Assembly (NCBI GenBank): GCA_022820625.1
Contig: JAJEFE010000147.1
Coordinates: forward strand, 97,831-161,830
Length of the DNA: 64,000 nt
Source: Gammaproteobacteria bacterium
GTDB taxonomy: Bacteria > Pseudomonadota > Gammaproteobacteria > Steroidobacterales > Rariloculaceae
Reading direction: 5' to 3'
The notes under the pieces were generated by a model. The model searched no databases, was not told where the DNA came from, and saw only the letters and a program-made list of their open reading frames with translations. The position numbers and the translations under genes were made by a program. Below, piece by piece: positions 9,125 through 17,640 of the stretch (positions within the stretch are counted from its first letter, which is position 1; each line of letters opens with the position of its first letter).

Positions 9125-10027
9125 ATGCCAACCAACGAATTATCCTGGTCACTCTTCCGATGTCTCGCGCGCCTCGTCCCGGCCAGCCTGCTGCTGGCGG
9201 CTCCCATGGCCGGATTGCAGGCGCAGCCCGCAGATTGGGTGGAGCCGTTCCCGGGACATCGGATCATCGGGAATCTGTACGCGGTTGGTACCGCCGGCCT
9301 GGGCGTGTTCCTGATCACATCGGACGAGGGTCATATCCTGATCAACACCGGATTGGAGGACTCCACGTCCCTTATCAGGGAGAACATCGAGTCGGTGGGC
9401 TATCGCCTGGAGGATGTGAGGATTCTCTTGACCATGCAGGCGCACTGGGACCACACGGCTGCGTTGGCGGAAATCAAGGAGATCGCCGAGGCCGAGATGT
9501 GGGCCACGGAGGGCGACGGCAGGGTGCTCGAGGACGGCGGTTTCAGCGACCCGCATTTCGGCGGCCGCGTGTCGTTCGAACCGGTGGAAGTCGACCGGAT
9601 CATCAGCGATGGCGAGATCATCGAACTGGGGGACATTCGCCTGCTGGTTCACCATCATCCGGGACATACGGAGGGCAGCTCCAGCTACTCCATGCAGGTG
9701 ACCGAAGACGGCCGCGACTACAACGTCGTGGTCGCGAACATGGGCACCATCAACGACGGCAAGCGGCTGGTGGTCGATCCCACGTACCCCGGGGTGGCGG
9801 AGGATTTTGCGAACACCTATGCAAGCCAGAAGGCCATGGATGTGGACGTCTGGGTCGCTGCCCACGGCGGCCAGTATGGGCTGCTCGACAAGTACCAGCC
9901 GGGCCAGGCATACAGTCCGGATACCTTCGTCGATCCCGAAGGGTTTCTCGCCGAGGTTGAGCGACTTGAGCAAATCTACGAGGAACACATTGCGGCAGAG
10001 CGCGCCGAAGAGGGCCGCGCGGAGTAA
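9125..10027 (+). CDS. Secreted MBL-fold hydrolase, subclass B3-like (QxHxDH variant)
   Basis: LLTMQAHWDHTAALAEIKE, HHHPGHTEGSSSYSM, AAHGGQYGL; signal peptide present. Confidence 0.85.
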   Translation: MPTNELSWSLFRCLARLVPASLLLAAPMAGLQAQPADWVEPFPGHRIIGNLYAVGTAGLGVFLITSDEGHILINTGLEDSTSLIRENIESVGYRLEDVRILLTMQAHWDHTAALAEIKEIAEAEMWATEGDGRVLEDGGFSDPHFGGRVSFEPVEVDRIISDGEIIELGDIRLLVHHHPGHTEGSSSYSMQVTEDGRDYNVVVANMGTINDGKRLVVDPTYPGVAEDFANTYASQKAMDVDVWVAAHGGQYGLLDKYQPGQAYSPDTFVDPEGFLAEVERLEQIYEEHIAAERAEEGRAE

Positions 10028-10072
10028 CGCTGCGGAATGTCGGCGCGGAGTAACGCCCTGGAATGGCGCCGG
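10021..10072. repeat. Imperfect 26-bp tandem duplication spanning the stop codon
   Basis: ggagtaacgctgcggaatgtcggcgc / ggagtaacgccctggaatggcgccgg. Confidence 0.6.
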
Positions 10073-10128
10073 GCGAACTCGGCACCCTTTGCGCTGAAGC
10101 CACGATAACGAAAAAACTGGAGGGGAAC

Positions 10129-11163
10129 ATGCCGAGACTGGCCCTGTATTGCTTCGCGATCGTCCTGATCGCCCCTGTCAACGCATCGGCGCATCACTCC
10201 CGCGCGTACTTCTACGATACCAACCGCGTGATCGAGGCCGAGGGCGTCATCACCCGAATTCTCTGGCGGAATCCGCACACGCGCTTCTGGCTGCAGGATG
10301 ACAACGGCGAGGAGTGGGAGCTTGAAAGTACGCCGCCGGCGACACTGCTCCGCCACGGGTTGGGACCGGAGGCACTGGCCGAGGGCACCCGGGTCCGCGT
10401 CGCCGGTCCGGCCGCGCGTTTCGAGGCCCACGCGATGGAGGTCCACAATGTCCTGCTTCCGGATGGCCGGGAGCTGCTTATACAGACCGTGGCGCGACCG
10501 CGCTGGACGGAGGACGCGCCGATTCTGCAACCCAGCGAATTTGCGGAGGCCGATGTAGCGGCGGCCGAAGCGTCGGCGAACGGCATTTTCCGCGTTTGGA
10601 GCCGTGAATACGGCCAAACATTCAGCCTGCGCCCCGATAACGACTACCCGTTGACGGAAGCCGCGCTGGCCGCGAGAGAGGCCTACGATCCGGTGGCGGA
10701 CAATCCGATTCCCGGCTGCACCGCCAAGGGCATGCCGATGATCATGTCCAATCCGCTGCCCTTTGAATTCGTCGACGAAGGTGACGAGATTCACCTGAAG
10801 ATCGAGGAGTATGACCTGGTGCGCATCATCCACTTGGATACGGGCGCGGACACGGACACGGGCGCCGACGTGGGCGCGGCGAGCCCGTCGATCCTGGGGC
10901 ACTCCGTCGGGCGCTGGGAGGATGGCGACCTGGTCGTGACCACGACGCAGATCAACTTCATGCACTATGGTTCAAGTATCGCCTTGAGCGCGGACGCGCA
11001 CGTCCTTGAGCGTTTTGAATTGAGTGGCGTCGAGCGGCGGCTCGACTACACGTTGACCGTCACGGATCCGGAGACGTTTACCGAGCCGCTGACCGCGCGC
11101 AGGCACTGGGTGTGGATGCCCGGGGAAACGGTCAAGGACTGGTCCTGCGTGGAGTCTCCCTAG
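10129..11163 (+). CDS. Fusion: DUF6152-like domain + VGRWE-family domain, secreted
   Basis: Signal peptide ending NASA|HHSRAYFYD; LWRNPHTRFWLQD then PGCTAKGMPMIM...GHSVGRWEDGDLVVTTTQINF...WSCVES. Confidence 0.85.
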   Translation: MPRLALYCFAIVLIAPVNASAHHSRAYFYDTNRVIEAEGVITRILWRNPHTRFWLQDDNGEEWELESTPPATLLRHGLGPEALAEGTRVRVAGPAARFEAHAMEVHNVLLPDGRELLIQTVARPRWTEDAPILQPSEFAEADVAAAEASANGIFRVWSREYGQTFSLRPDNDYPLTEAALAAREAYDPVADNPIPGCTAKGMPMIMSNPLPFEFVDEGDEIHLKIEEYDLVRIIHLDTGADTDTGADVGAASPSILGHSVGRWEDGDLVVTTTQINFMHYGSSIALSADAHVLERFELSGVERRLDYTLTVTDPETFTEPLTARRHWVWMPGETVKDWSCVESP

Positions 11164-11250
11164 AAGCAGTCGCGGAAGTCCGGTCGCCTGTTTCGCGACA
11201 CTGAGTGGCCGCACTGAAACGGCGGCAGCGCACAACACGGAGTAGCCAGC

Positions 11251-12153
11251 ATGAAGACGGACCATATTGCAGTGACAATCGCAGCAATGCTTGCCGCGTT
11301 CGCGGCGTACGGGCAGTCGGGAGGGGCGCCGGAACTGCCCGAAGGGGCCACGGTCACGGCCGACGTCCCGTTCGCGAACGTTGACAGACACGAACTCGCG
11401 CTCGATCTCTACATGCCGGCCGCTGTCGAGCACCCACCGCTGCTCGTGTGGGTGCACGGCGGCGCGTGGCGCGCGGGTAGCAGAAAATCGGTATCGACGC
11501 TTGCATTCGTCGAGGCGGGTTATGCGCTGGCCAGCGTCAGCTACAGGCTTTCCGGCGTGGCGCCGTTTCCCGCCCAGAGCCACGACATCAAGGGGGCGAT
11601 TCGTTTCCTGCGTGCCCACGCCGCCGATTACGGCTATGACGCGTCGCGAATCGGGATTCTCGGTTCATCGGCGGGCGCGCATCTCGCCGCACTCGTGGGC
11701 GTAACCAACGGGAACGCCGAGCTTGAGGGCAACGTCGGCGGCAACCTGGAGCAGTCTTCGGACGTCCACGCAATCGTCGCCTACTACCCGGCGACGAATC
11801 TGGTCAGCATTCTCGATCAGTCGACACCGTTCGGGCTGAACGTGCGCGTGCCGGCGCTGGAGGCGCTGCTCGGTGGTGCGATGGATGAGAAATCCGAGCT
11901 TGCGCGCCTTGCAAGCCCCGTGTTCCACGTCGATGCCGACGATCCGCCGTTGTTCCTGCTGCACGGCGACCAGGACCCGCAGATGCCGATCAACCAGTCC
12001 CACGAACTGCACGGCGTGTACAAGCAGCATGGCCTGGCCGCAGCATTCGAGGTGGTTCACAGTTCGCCTCATGGCGGCCCGGCCTTCTACGACGCCGACC
12101 GCAACGCCATGGTCGGATCGTTTCTGGATGCGCATCTGCGCGGCGGTCACTGA
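11251..12153 (+). CDS. Secreted alpha/beta hydrolase (carboxylesterase/BD-FAE-like)
   Basis: LVWVHGGAWRAGS oxyanion motif, GILGSSAGAHLAAL nucleophile elbow, LFLLHGDQDPQMP, HSSPHGG catalytic His. Confidence 0.85.
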   Translation: MKTDHIAVTIAAMLAAFAAYGQSGGAPELPEGATVTADVPFANVDRHELALDLYMPAAVEHPPLLVWVHGGAWRAGSRKSVSTLAFVEAGYALASVSYRLSGVAPFPAQSHDIKGAIRFLRAHAADYGYDASRIGILGSSAGAHLAALVGVTNGNAELEGNVGGNLEQSSDVHAIVAYYPATNLVSILDQSTPFGLNVRVPALEALLGGAMDEKSELARLASPVFHVDADDPPLFLLHGDQDPQMPINQSHELHGVYKQHGLAAAFEVVHSSPHGGPAFYDADRNAMVGSFLDAHLRGGH

Positions 12154-12361
12154 CGCCCGGATCATGGGTCGTCTCCGAGAAGATTCGCCGAACAGCGGCG
12201 CTGGGGCCGACAGGAAGAATCTGCAGGCGCTCCCAGGCAGGCACTCCCACCAGGGCTCGCGTGAAAATCCCGTAACCGGGGGACCCGGATCGCCTGCGCT
12301 ATACTTTCCCGTCCAGCCGCATCCACAGCGGCCACCGAACATTGACGCGGAGAAAACCGGT

Positions 12362-14101
12362 ATGAAACGCAGCCATTTGTCGGGACTGGTCATCGGCCTG
12401 TTGTTGAGCGTGACCGCATCGGCGCAGGATTCCGTGGAGGCGCTCGTGGAACGGGGCGCAGAGCTATTCCACGCCGACATCGGTTGCTGGGTCTGCCACG
12501 GCGAGACGGCCGAGGGCCTGGTGGGGCCCACGTTGCACTTCGGACCTGAGCCGGTGGATATCTTCGATCAGCTCGAGAACAACCCGATGATGGGCGTGAT
12601 CGTTGCGGAAATGGATCCCAGCGACACCGATCTTGAGGCGATCGCCATGTACATTCGCACCCTGGCGGACCTGCCGCCGGACATCGGCCTGGTGCAGGGC
12701 TGGCGGGACGCGCTGGCGGCGGTGCGGGCGAATCAGGGCGAGGAGCAGGAGTTTGCGAAGACGCCGCGGGACCTGCAGGTGGAGGCGGTGGAGACCTTCG
12801 TCTCGGTGCAGGAGACCTGGACGCGGCGCTCCATCGAAGGCAGCGTCTGGAGCGAATACCCGTCGCGGATCGTGGCGACCTGGGACCCCGGCGAGCCCAA
12901 GTTCACGCCCGAGCCCGGCAAGACGTATTTCTACGAGAATGTGGGCACCACCAGTTCGCCGTCCGTGCTGTTCGACGGCTACGCGCCCCCGCCAAGCAAC
13001 CAGCTGGTGGTGGGCGACGCCCAGACCATGGAGATCATCGCCACCCACATGATCCCCGAGCGTCTCCGCGCCGTGGTGCATACCTCGGCCATGTCGCCGG
13101 ACGGCAAGTACGCCTACATGGTCGGTCCCCGCGAGCCCACCGCCGACGGCACGCCGGACCCGGCCGGCGCCTGGACCATGCTCAAGCTCGACGCCATCAC
13201 CCTGCAGCCGGTGGCGCAGGTCACCATCGGCGCGCGGCTCCACCACGGCCAGGTCTTCAGGGACAAGGTGCTCTTCGACGTCTTTGTGCGCGACCCCGAC
13301 GGGCTGGGGCTGTTCCTGTACGACCCCGAGACCGACGAGATCTTGGGCGGCGTCAGGGACGTCGACATGGGCGGCTTCATCTACACGGTGTGGACCGACA
13401 AGGACTACGAGTACATCTACGCGCTCATGGAGCCCGCCGGCTACGCGCCGGGACGCAGTACGGGCATGCGGGGGGTGACGATGATGTACCAGGGCACGCT
13501 GCTGGCCATGCGCCCGTTCTGGGTCGCCACCATCGACCCCGACACCTGGGAAGTGGTCGCCGAATATCCCATCCCCGGCTATCGCCCCAACTGGGCCGTC
13601 ATCGACAACGCCAAGGAGTACATCTATCCGATCATGAGCAGTTCCGTGGCCGCCAAGGTGGACATCAGGACCGGCGAGATCATCTGGACCAACGGAACCG
13701 GCATCGGGCCCTACGGCGCCGCACTCAACGCGGAAGAGACCGAGCTCTGGGTCGCCGACAAGGGCGAGGCGGCGCATCACCTGGGCCGTACCATCACCAT
13801 CATCGACACCCAGACCGGCCACGCCACCGAGACGCTCTACAGCGCCTACAAGCTGGACCACGTCCTGCTCTCGCCCAACGGCAAGGAGATGTGGGCGACC
13901 AGTAACGGCGAGGGCCGGATCTACGTCTACGATGTCGACACCAAGGAACTGATCCGCAAGATCGAGATGCCCGGCAACGGCGACGCCCACGGGCTCATCT
14001 GGGTGCACTACGATGAGAACGGGGAGTCCCGTACCGTGCGCGACCAGGGCAATTTCCACGCCGGTATCAATCCCTTCGAGGGGGTTATACTCGATTACTA
14101 G
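12362..14101 (+). CDS. Secreted c-type cytochrome domain fused to beta-propeller (copy 2)
   Basis: MKRSHLSGLVIGLLLSVTASAQ signal, CWVCH heme motif; near full-length similarity to 1045..2781. ORF-track start at 11873 is an artefactual extension. Confidence 0.85.
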   Translation: MKRSHLSGLVIGLLLSVTASAQDSVEALVERGAELFHADIGCWVCHGETAEGLVGPTLHFGPEPVDIFDQLENNPMMGVIVAEMDPSDTDLEAIAMYIRTLADLPPDIGLVQGWRDALAAVRANQGEEQEFAKTPRDLQVEAVETFVSVQETWTRRSIEGSVWSEYPSRIVATWDPGEPKFTPEPGKTYFYENVGTTSSPSVLFDGYAPPPSNQLVVGDAQTMEIIATHMIPERLRAVVHTSAMSPDGKYAYMVGPREPTADGTPDPAGAWTMLKLDAITLQPVAQVTIGARLHHGQVFRDKVLFDVFVRDPDGLGLFLYDPETDEILGGVRDVDMGGFIYTVWTDKDYEYIYALMEPAGYAPGRSTGMRGVTMMYQGTLLAMRPFWVATIDPDTWEVVAEYPIPGYRPNWAVIDNAKEYIYPIMSSSVAAKVDIRTGEIIWTNGTGIGPYGAALNAEETELWVADKGEAAHHLGRTITIIDTQTGHATETLYSAYKLDHVLLSPNGKEMWATSNGEGRIYVYDVDTKELIRKIEMPGNGDAHGLIWVHYDENGESRTVRDQGNFHAGINPFEGVILDY

Positions 14102-14102
14102 G

Positions 14103-14166
14103 CGGCCGGGCGAAGAGCAGGCCAGGTGTGGAACCGGCCGGGCGAGGAAGCGGTCAGGTGCGGAAC
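14103..14166. repeat. Imperfect 32-bp tandem duplication
   Basis: cggccgggcgaagagcaggccaggtgtggaac / cggccgggcgaggaagcggtcaggtgcggaac (about 26/32 matching). Confidence 0.7.
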
Positions 14167-14246
14167 GGGTCGCGCACGGCGGTGTCCAATCCCTTGATTT
14201 GTCCGGATAAGGGCCTGGACATGGGTTGAGCCTGCGAGGAAGCCAC

Positions 14247-14948
14247 ATGGAACGGATAAACGCGATTATGCGGGCGATACCGCTCCCGGTGTTTGTGTTG
14301 GCCTGGGTGGGCGTCTGGATCTGGACGTTTGTTCTCGTGGCCCGCGTGGCCGATGCGCAGCATGGCGAGGCCGGCGCCCCTCCGGAGGCCGGCATCGCCC
14401 CGAGGGTCACCGTCCAGGGCAGCGATGACGCCTCCGAACACGTCCACGAACACGCCATGAGTTCCGAGCCGACGCTCGGCAACCCGCTTGAGGACATCGT
14501 CGTGGACTTCGAGCTGGTGGACCGCGACGGCCGGACCGTCACGGCAGCGGACTTCCGCGGCAGCCACGTGCTCCTCGGGTTCGGCTTCACCCACTGCCCC
14601 GACGTGTGCCCGCTGATGGTGCTGAACATGGGCGAGGCGGTCCGGGACACCGACGCCGTGGGCATCTTCATCAGCGTCGACACCGAACGCGACTCCCCCG
14701 AGATCACCGACCGGTACGCCTCGCGCTTCGGCGAGCGCATGGTCGGGCTGAGCGGCAACGTCTCCCAGATCAATGCCGCCGCCAATAATTTCAGGGTAAG
14801 CTATGTGGTCACCAAGTCGCACAACAACTACACCGTGCAGCATTCCGCCAACGTGTTCCTGATCGACCCCGACGGCCAAGTGGTCGACGTCTTCAATTTC
14901 TCCACGCCGGGCGAAGAACTGACGGCGGCCATCAGCCAGGGAAGCTAG
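14247..14948 (+). CDS. SCO1/SenC-family copper chaperone / thioredoxin-fold protein
   Basis: FGFTHCPDVCPLM (CxxxC) and downstream VQHSANVFLIDPDG His; N-terminal TM; GCGAGGA RBS. Confidence 0.9.
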   Translation: MERINAIMRAIPLPVFVLAWVGVWIWTFVLVARVADAQHGEAGAPPEAGIAPRVTVQGSDDASEHVHEHAMSSEPTLGNPLEDIVVDFELVDRDGRTVTAADFRGSHVLLGFGFTHCPDVCPLMVLNMGEAVRDTDAVGIFISVDTERDSPEITDRYASRFGERMVGLSGNVSQINAAANNFRVSYVVTKSHNNYTVQHSANVFLIDPDGQVVDVFNFSTPGEELTAAISQGS

Positions 14949-14960
14949 ACGCGATCCGCC

Positions 14961-16334
14961 ATGACCACGACCACCGCAACCCGCCGCGTAAACCCCGTCC
15001 AGCTCGGCGCGCTCCTGTTCGTGGCGTTCGCCATCGCCCTGACGTGGCTCGTGTTCCCTTACTTCGTGCAGGGACAACAGCTACTGCGAGGCGTCGGCGA
15101 CCAGGCGCGCCTGATGAAGGCCGGCACCGTATCCCAGTACCTCACCCGGGAACTCATCCGCACACCGGACCTGGAGATCACGGCCACCTTCGCGACGGAC
15201 GAGTATTTCCAGTACGTGGACCGCGCCGCCATCATCGCCAACCTGCGCCCGGACCGGAACCTGATCTTCTTCGTCGCCGAAACCATCCACCGCGGCGACC
15301 TCATCGACCAGGTGCCCACCGCGACGCTGCGGGTCGGCGAGCAGGAGTACCTGCCCGAGATCTCCGACGGGCCGAGCATCGCCGAGCACCACCGGCTGAG
15401 CGTCTACAGCTTCCCCAAGCGGGACGCCGCGGGCAACGAGATCCTCAATCAGGCAGACGCCGACCGGCTGCGCCTCTACGTCTCCAATCCCTATCTGGGC
15501 AGCGAGCGCGACCTGACCTTCGTCGGCATCTGGGAAGCGCCCTACAGCCTGCCGGAAGAGCTCAAGTCCCGGGCGGACATCACCCCCGTGGCCGTCCTCG
15601 CCCTGGGGGCAGGGCTGCTGTCGTCGGTACTGACCCCGTGCCTGCTGCAACTGGTGGTGGTCTTCGGCGGCGTCATCGCCGGTTTCTCCACCGTGCCGGG
15701 CGCCACCGCGGGCGGCGCGGCGCAACTGACGCCCGTGATCCGGCGCAAGATCATGCAACTCGCCTTCGCCTTCGTGCTCGGGTTCCTCAGCCTCTACGCA
15801 CTGGCGGGCGCCTTCATCGGGGCCGTGGGCCACCAGGCCCAGCTCGCCTTCTCCGAATACAGCCGCATGGTGGCCGTCATCTCGGGGTTGCTCGTCATCC
15901 TCCTGGGCCTCTGGGTGGGCTTCCGCGGCACCCGCGACTTCGCCTGCCGCATTCCGGACCGCCAGGCCATGAACTCCCTGTCCCTGCGCGACCGGGCCGG
16001 CGCCCTGCTGACCTCCGCCGGCTACGCCCTGGGATGCACCGCCTGCTTCGGCGGCGCCATCGTCGCCACGCTCGTGGTCTACGTGGGCGCCATCGGCAGC
16101 CCCTACATCGGCGCCGCCATCATGATGATCTTCGGCATCGGCGTGGCGATCCCGTTCCTGCTCTCGGCCTGGTACATCTCCAAGGTGGACAGCATCCTCA
16201 CCTTCCTCGCCGGCAACGCCCGGCCGCTGAGCCTGGCCAGCATGGCCATCATCATCATCTTCGGCCTGATCCTCGTCACCGACAACTTCCACACCGTCAG
16301 CGACCTCATCTACCCGTACCTGGGACTGAGTTAG
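14961..16334 (+). CDS. CcdA/DsbD-type transmembrane electron-transfer (cytochrome c biogenesis) protein
   Basis: Multiple TM segments with paired Cys: SSVLTPCLLQLVV and GYALGCTACFGGA. Confidence 0.8.
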   Translation: MTTTTATRRVNPVQLGALLFVAFAIALTWLVFPYFVQGQQLLRGVGDQARLMKAGTVSQYLTRELIRTPDLEITATFATDEYFQYVDRAAIIANLRPDRNLIFFVAETIHRGDLIDQVPTATLRVGEQEYLPEISDGPSIAEHHRLSVYSFPKRDAAGNEILNQADADRLRLYVSNPYLGSERDLTFVGIWEAPYSLPEELKSRADITPVAVLALGAGLLSSVLTPCLLQLVVVFGGVIAGFSTVPGATAGGAAQLTPVIRRKIMQLAFAFVLGFLSLYALAGAFIGAVGHQAQLAFSEYSRMVAVISGLLVILLGLWVGFRGTRDFACRIPDRQAMNSLSLRDRAGALLTSAGYALGCTACFGGAIVATLVVYVGAIGSPYIGAAIMMIFGIGVAIPFLLSAWYISKVDSILTFLAGNARPLSLASMAIIIIFGLILVTDNFHTVSDLIYPYLGLS

Positions 16335-16336
16335 CG

Positions 16337-17491
16337 ATGAATCCGGGTGCGCACATGGGTCTCTTTGCGAGAAAGGCCGGACTGACCGGTGCGGTGGCGG
16401 CGCTTGTGCTGGCCCCGCTCCCGCTGACCGCCCAGGACGTGGACATCTCCAACACCCAGCGCCTGATGTTCGCCGCCGACGCCGAAGACCCCATCATCGA
16501 TGTGATCGATCTGACCCGGAACGAGGTCGTGTACCGCATCGAGACCGAGGACCGCGTCGACCACATGGTCGCGACCCCGTTCGCCCCCGTGCTCATCTAC
16601 ACCAACCTCGAAAAGCGCCTGGTCGGCATGTACGACCTGCGAAACAAGACCGTCGCAAAGCAGGTCGAACTGCCCATCGCCCCCCGCCACATGGTGCTCG
16701 ACACCACCGGCTCCAAGATCGGCTTCAGCGACAGCGAGGACGGCGGGTTCGTGCTGTTCTCCGCCTACGGCGGACAGATCCTGTTCGCGCTGGAAGACCT
16801 GCCGCCCACCTCCGACGTGCTCTTCGACCCCAACGAGGTGGACATCTGGTACAGCAACAGCCGCGACGGCACCGTCGGTCTGATCGACAGCAACGTGCAG
16901 CGGACTTACGAGATCCCGGTCGCCGACGAACCGGGGCAGGCGCTGTCATCGCCAAGCCGCAGCCTGGATGGCCGCTATGTCTATGTCGCCAACGAGACCA
17001 CGGGGGAGGTCTACGGGGTGAACGCGTTCTCAAAGGTCATCTACAAGACCTTCGAGGTTGGGGCTTCGCCGGCGCGGCCGTATACGACGCCCGAAGGCGT
17101 GTTCCTGTACATGATGGACAAGGACACGGGGCGGTTTGTCTCCATCGAGCAGCATCTGTTCACGGAGTTCAGCGATGTTGTGGTTGGGGAGGGGATCGAC
17201 CTGGTCACCGTGGGGCGGTTCGACCGGATGAATCTGCTGGCCAGTTCGGAGAATCGCAATTACTACATTTTCGATAACAACGTGCGGTCGGTGGTGGATT
17301 CGGGGGAGCTGAATTTCACGCCGTTGGATGCGGCGGGGTCGGCGGATGGGCGAAGGGCGTATCTGGCTTCGGCGGATAGTCCGGAGGTGGCGGTGGTTGA
17401 TCTTGAGCGGCAGCGGTTGAGTTATATCGCGGCGGCGAACAATCGTATCGGCGCGTTTACGATCGGGCTATCGAACAACGTCTGCCACTGA
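16337..17491 (+). CDS. Secreted beta-propeller (YVTN/NirF-like repeat) protein
   Basis: MNPGAHMGLFARKAGLTGAVAALVLAPLPLTAQ signal; blades such as IDVIDLTRNEVVYRIETEDRVDHMV and RYVYVANETTGEVYGVNAF. The upstream part of ORF 15044..17491 is a shadow frame of the preceding gene. Confidence 0.75.
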   Translation: MNPGAHMGLFARKAGLTGAVAALVLAPLPLTAQDVDISNTQRLMFAADAEDPIIDVIDLTRNEVVYRIETEDRVDHMVATPFAPVLIYTNLEKRLVGMYDLRNKTVAKQVELPIAPRHMVLDTTGSKIGFSDSEDGGFVLFSAYGGQILFALEDLPPTSDVLFDPNEVDIWYSNSRDGTVGLIDSNVQRTYEIPVADEPGQALSSPSRSLDGRYVYVANETTGEVYGVNAFSKVIYKTFEVGASPARPYTTPEGVFLYMMDKDTGRFVSIEQHLFTEFSDVVVGEGIDLVTVGRFDRMNLLASSENRNYYIFDNNVRSVVDSGELNFTPLDAAGSADGRRAYLASADSPEVAVVDLERQRLSYIAAANNRIGAFTIGLSNNVCH

Positions 17492-17640
17492 GGGGCTGCA
17501 AAACCGTAATAAATTCAATCGCTTTCCGTCAGGAAAAGCGGCTCTTGGTCCATGCGGCGCAGTTTTTCAACATTCGAATTTGCGTGTTTTCACCAGTTTT
17601 AGGGTTAGTAGGCGGCAACGCCACTCGGTATAGTCGTCTC

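Noticed and set aside
12464-14785. 773-aa minus-strand ORF across copy 2 and the SCO gene
   Set aside because: Antisense shadow spanning two well-supported plus-strand genes; low-complexity V/G/D/H-rich translation.
15081-16292. 403-aa minus-strand ORF
   Set aside because: Antisense shadow of the CcdA-type gene; His/Asp/Glu/Gly-rich translation without domains.
15044-17491. 815-aa plus ORF read as one protein
   Set aside because: First 431 codons are an out-of-frame shadow of the CcdA-type gene; the real gene starts at ATG 16337 with a signal peptide.
17500-17560. Hairpin cgctttccgtcaggaaaagcg as a terminator
   Set aside because: Stem has a bulge and no T-tract follows.
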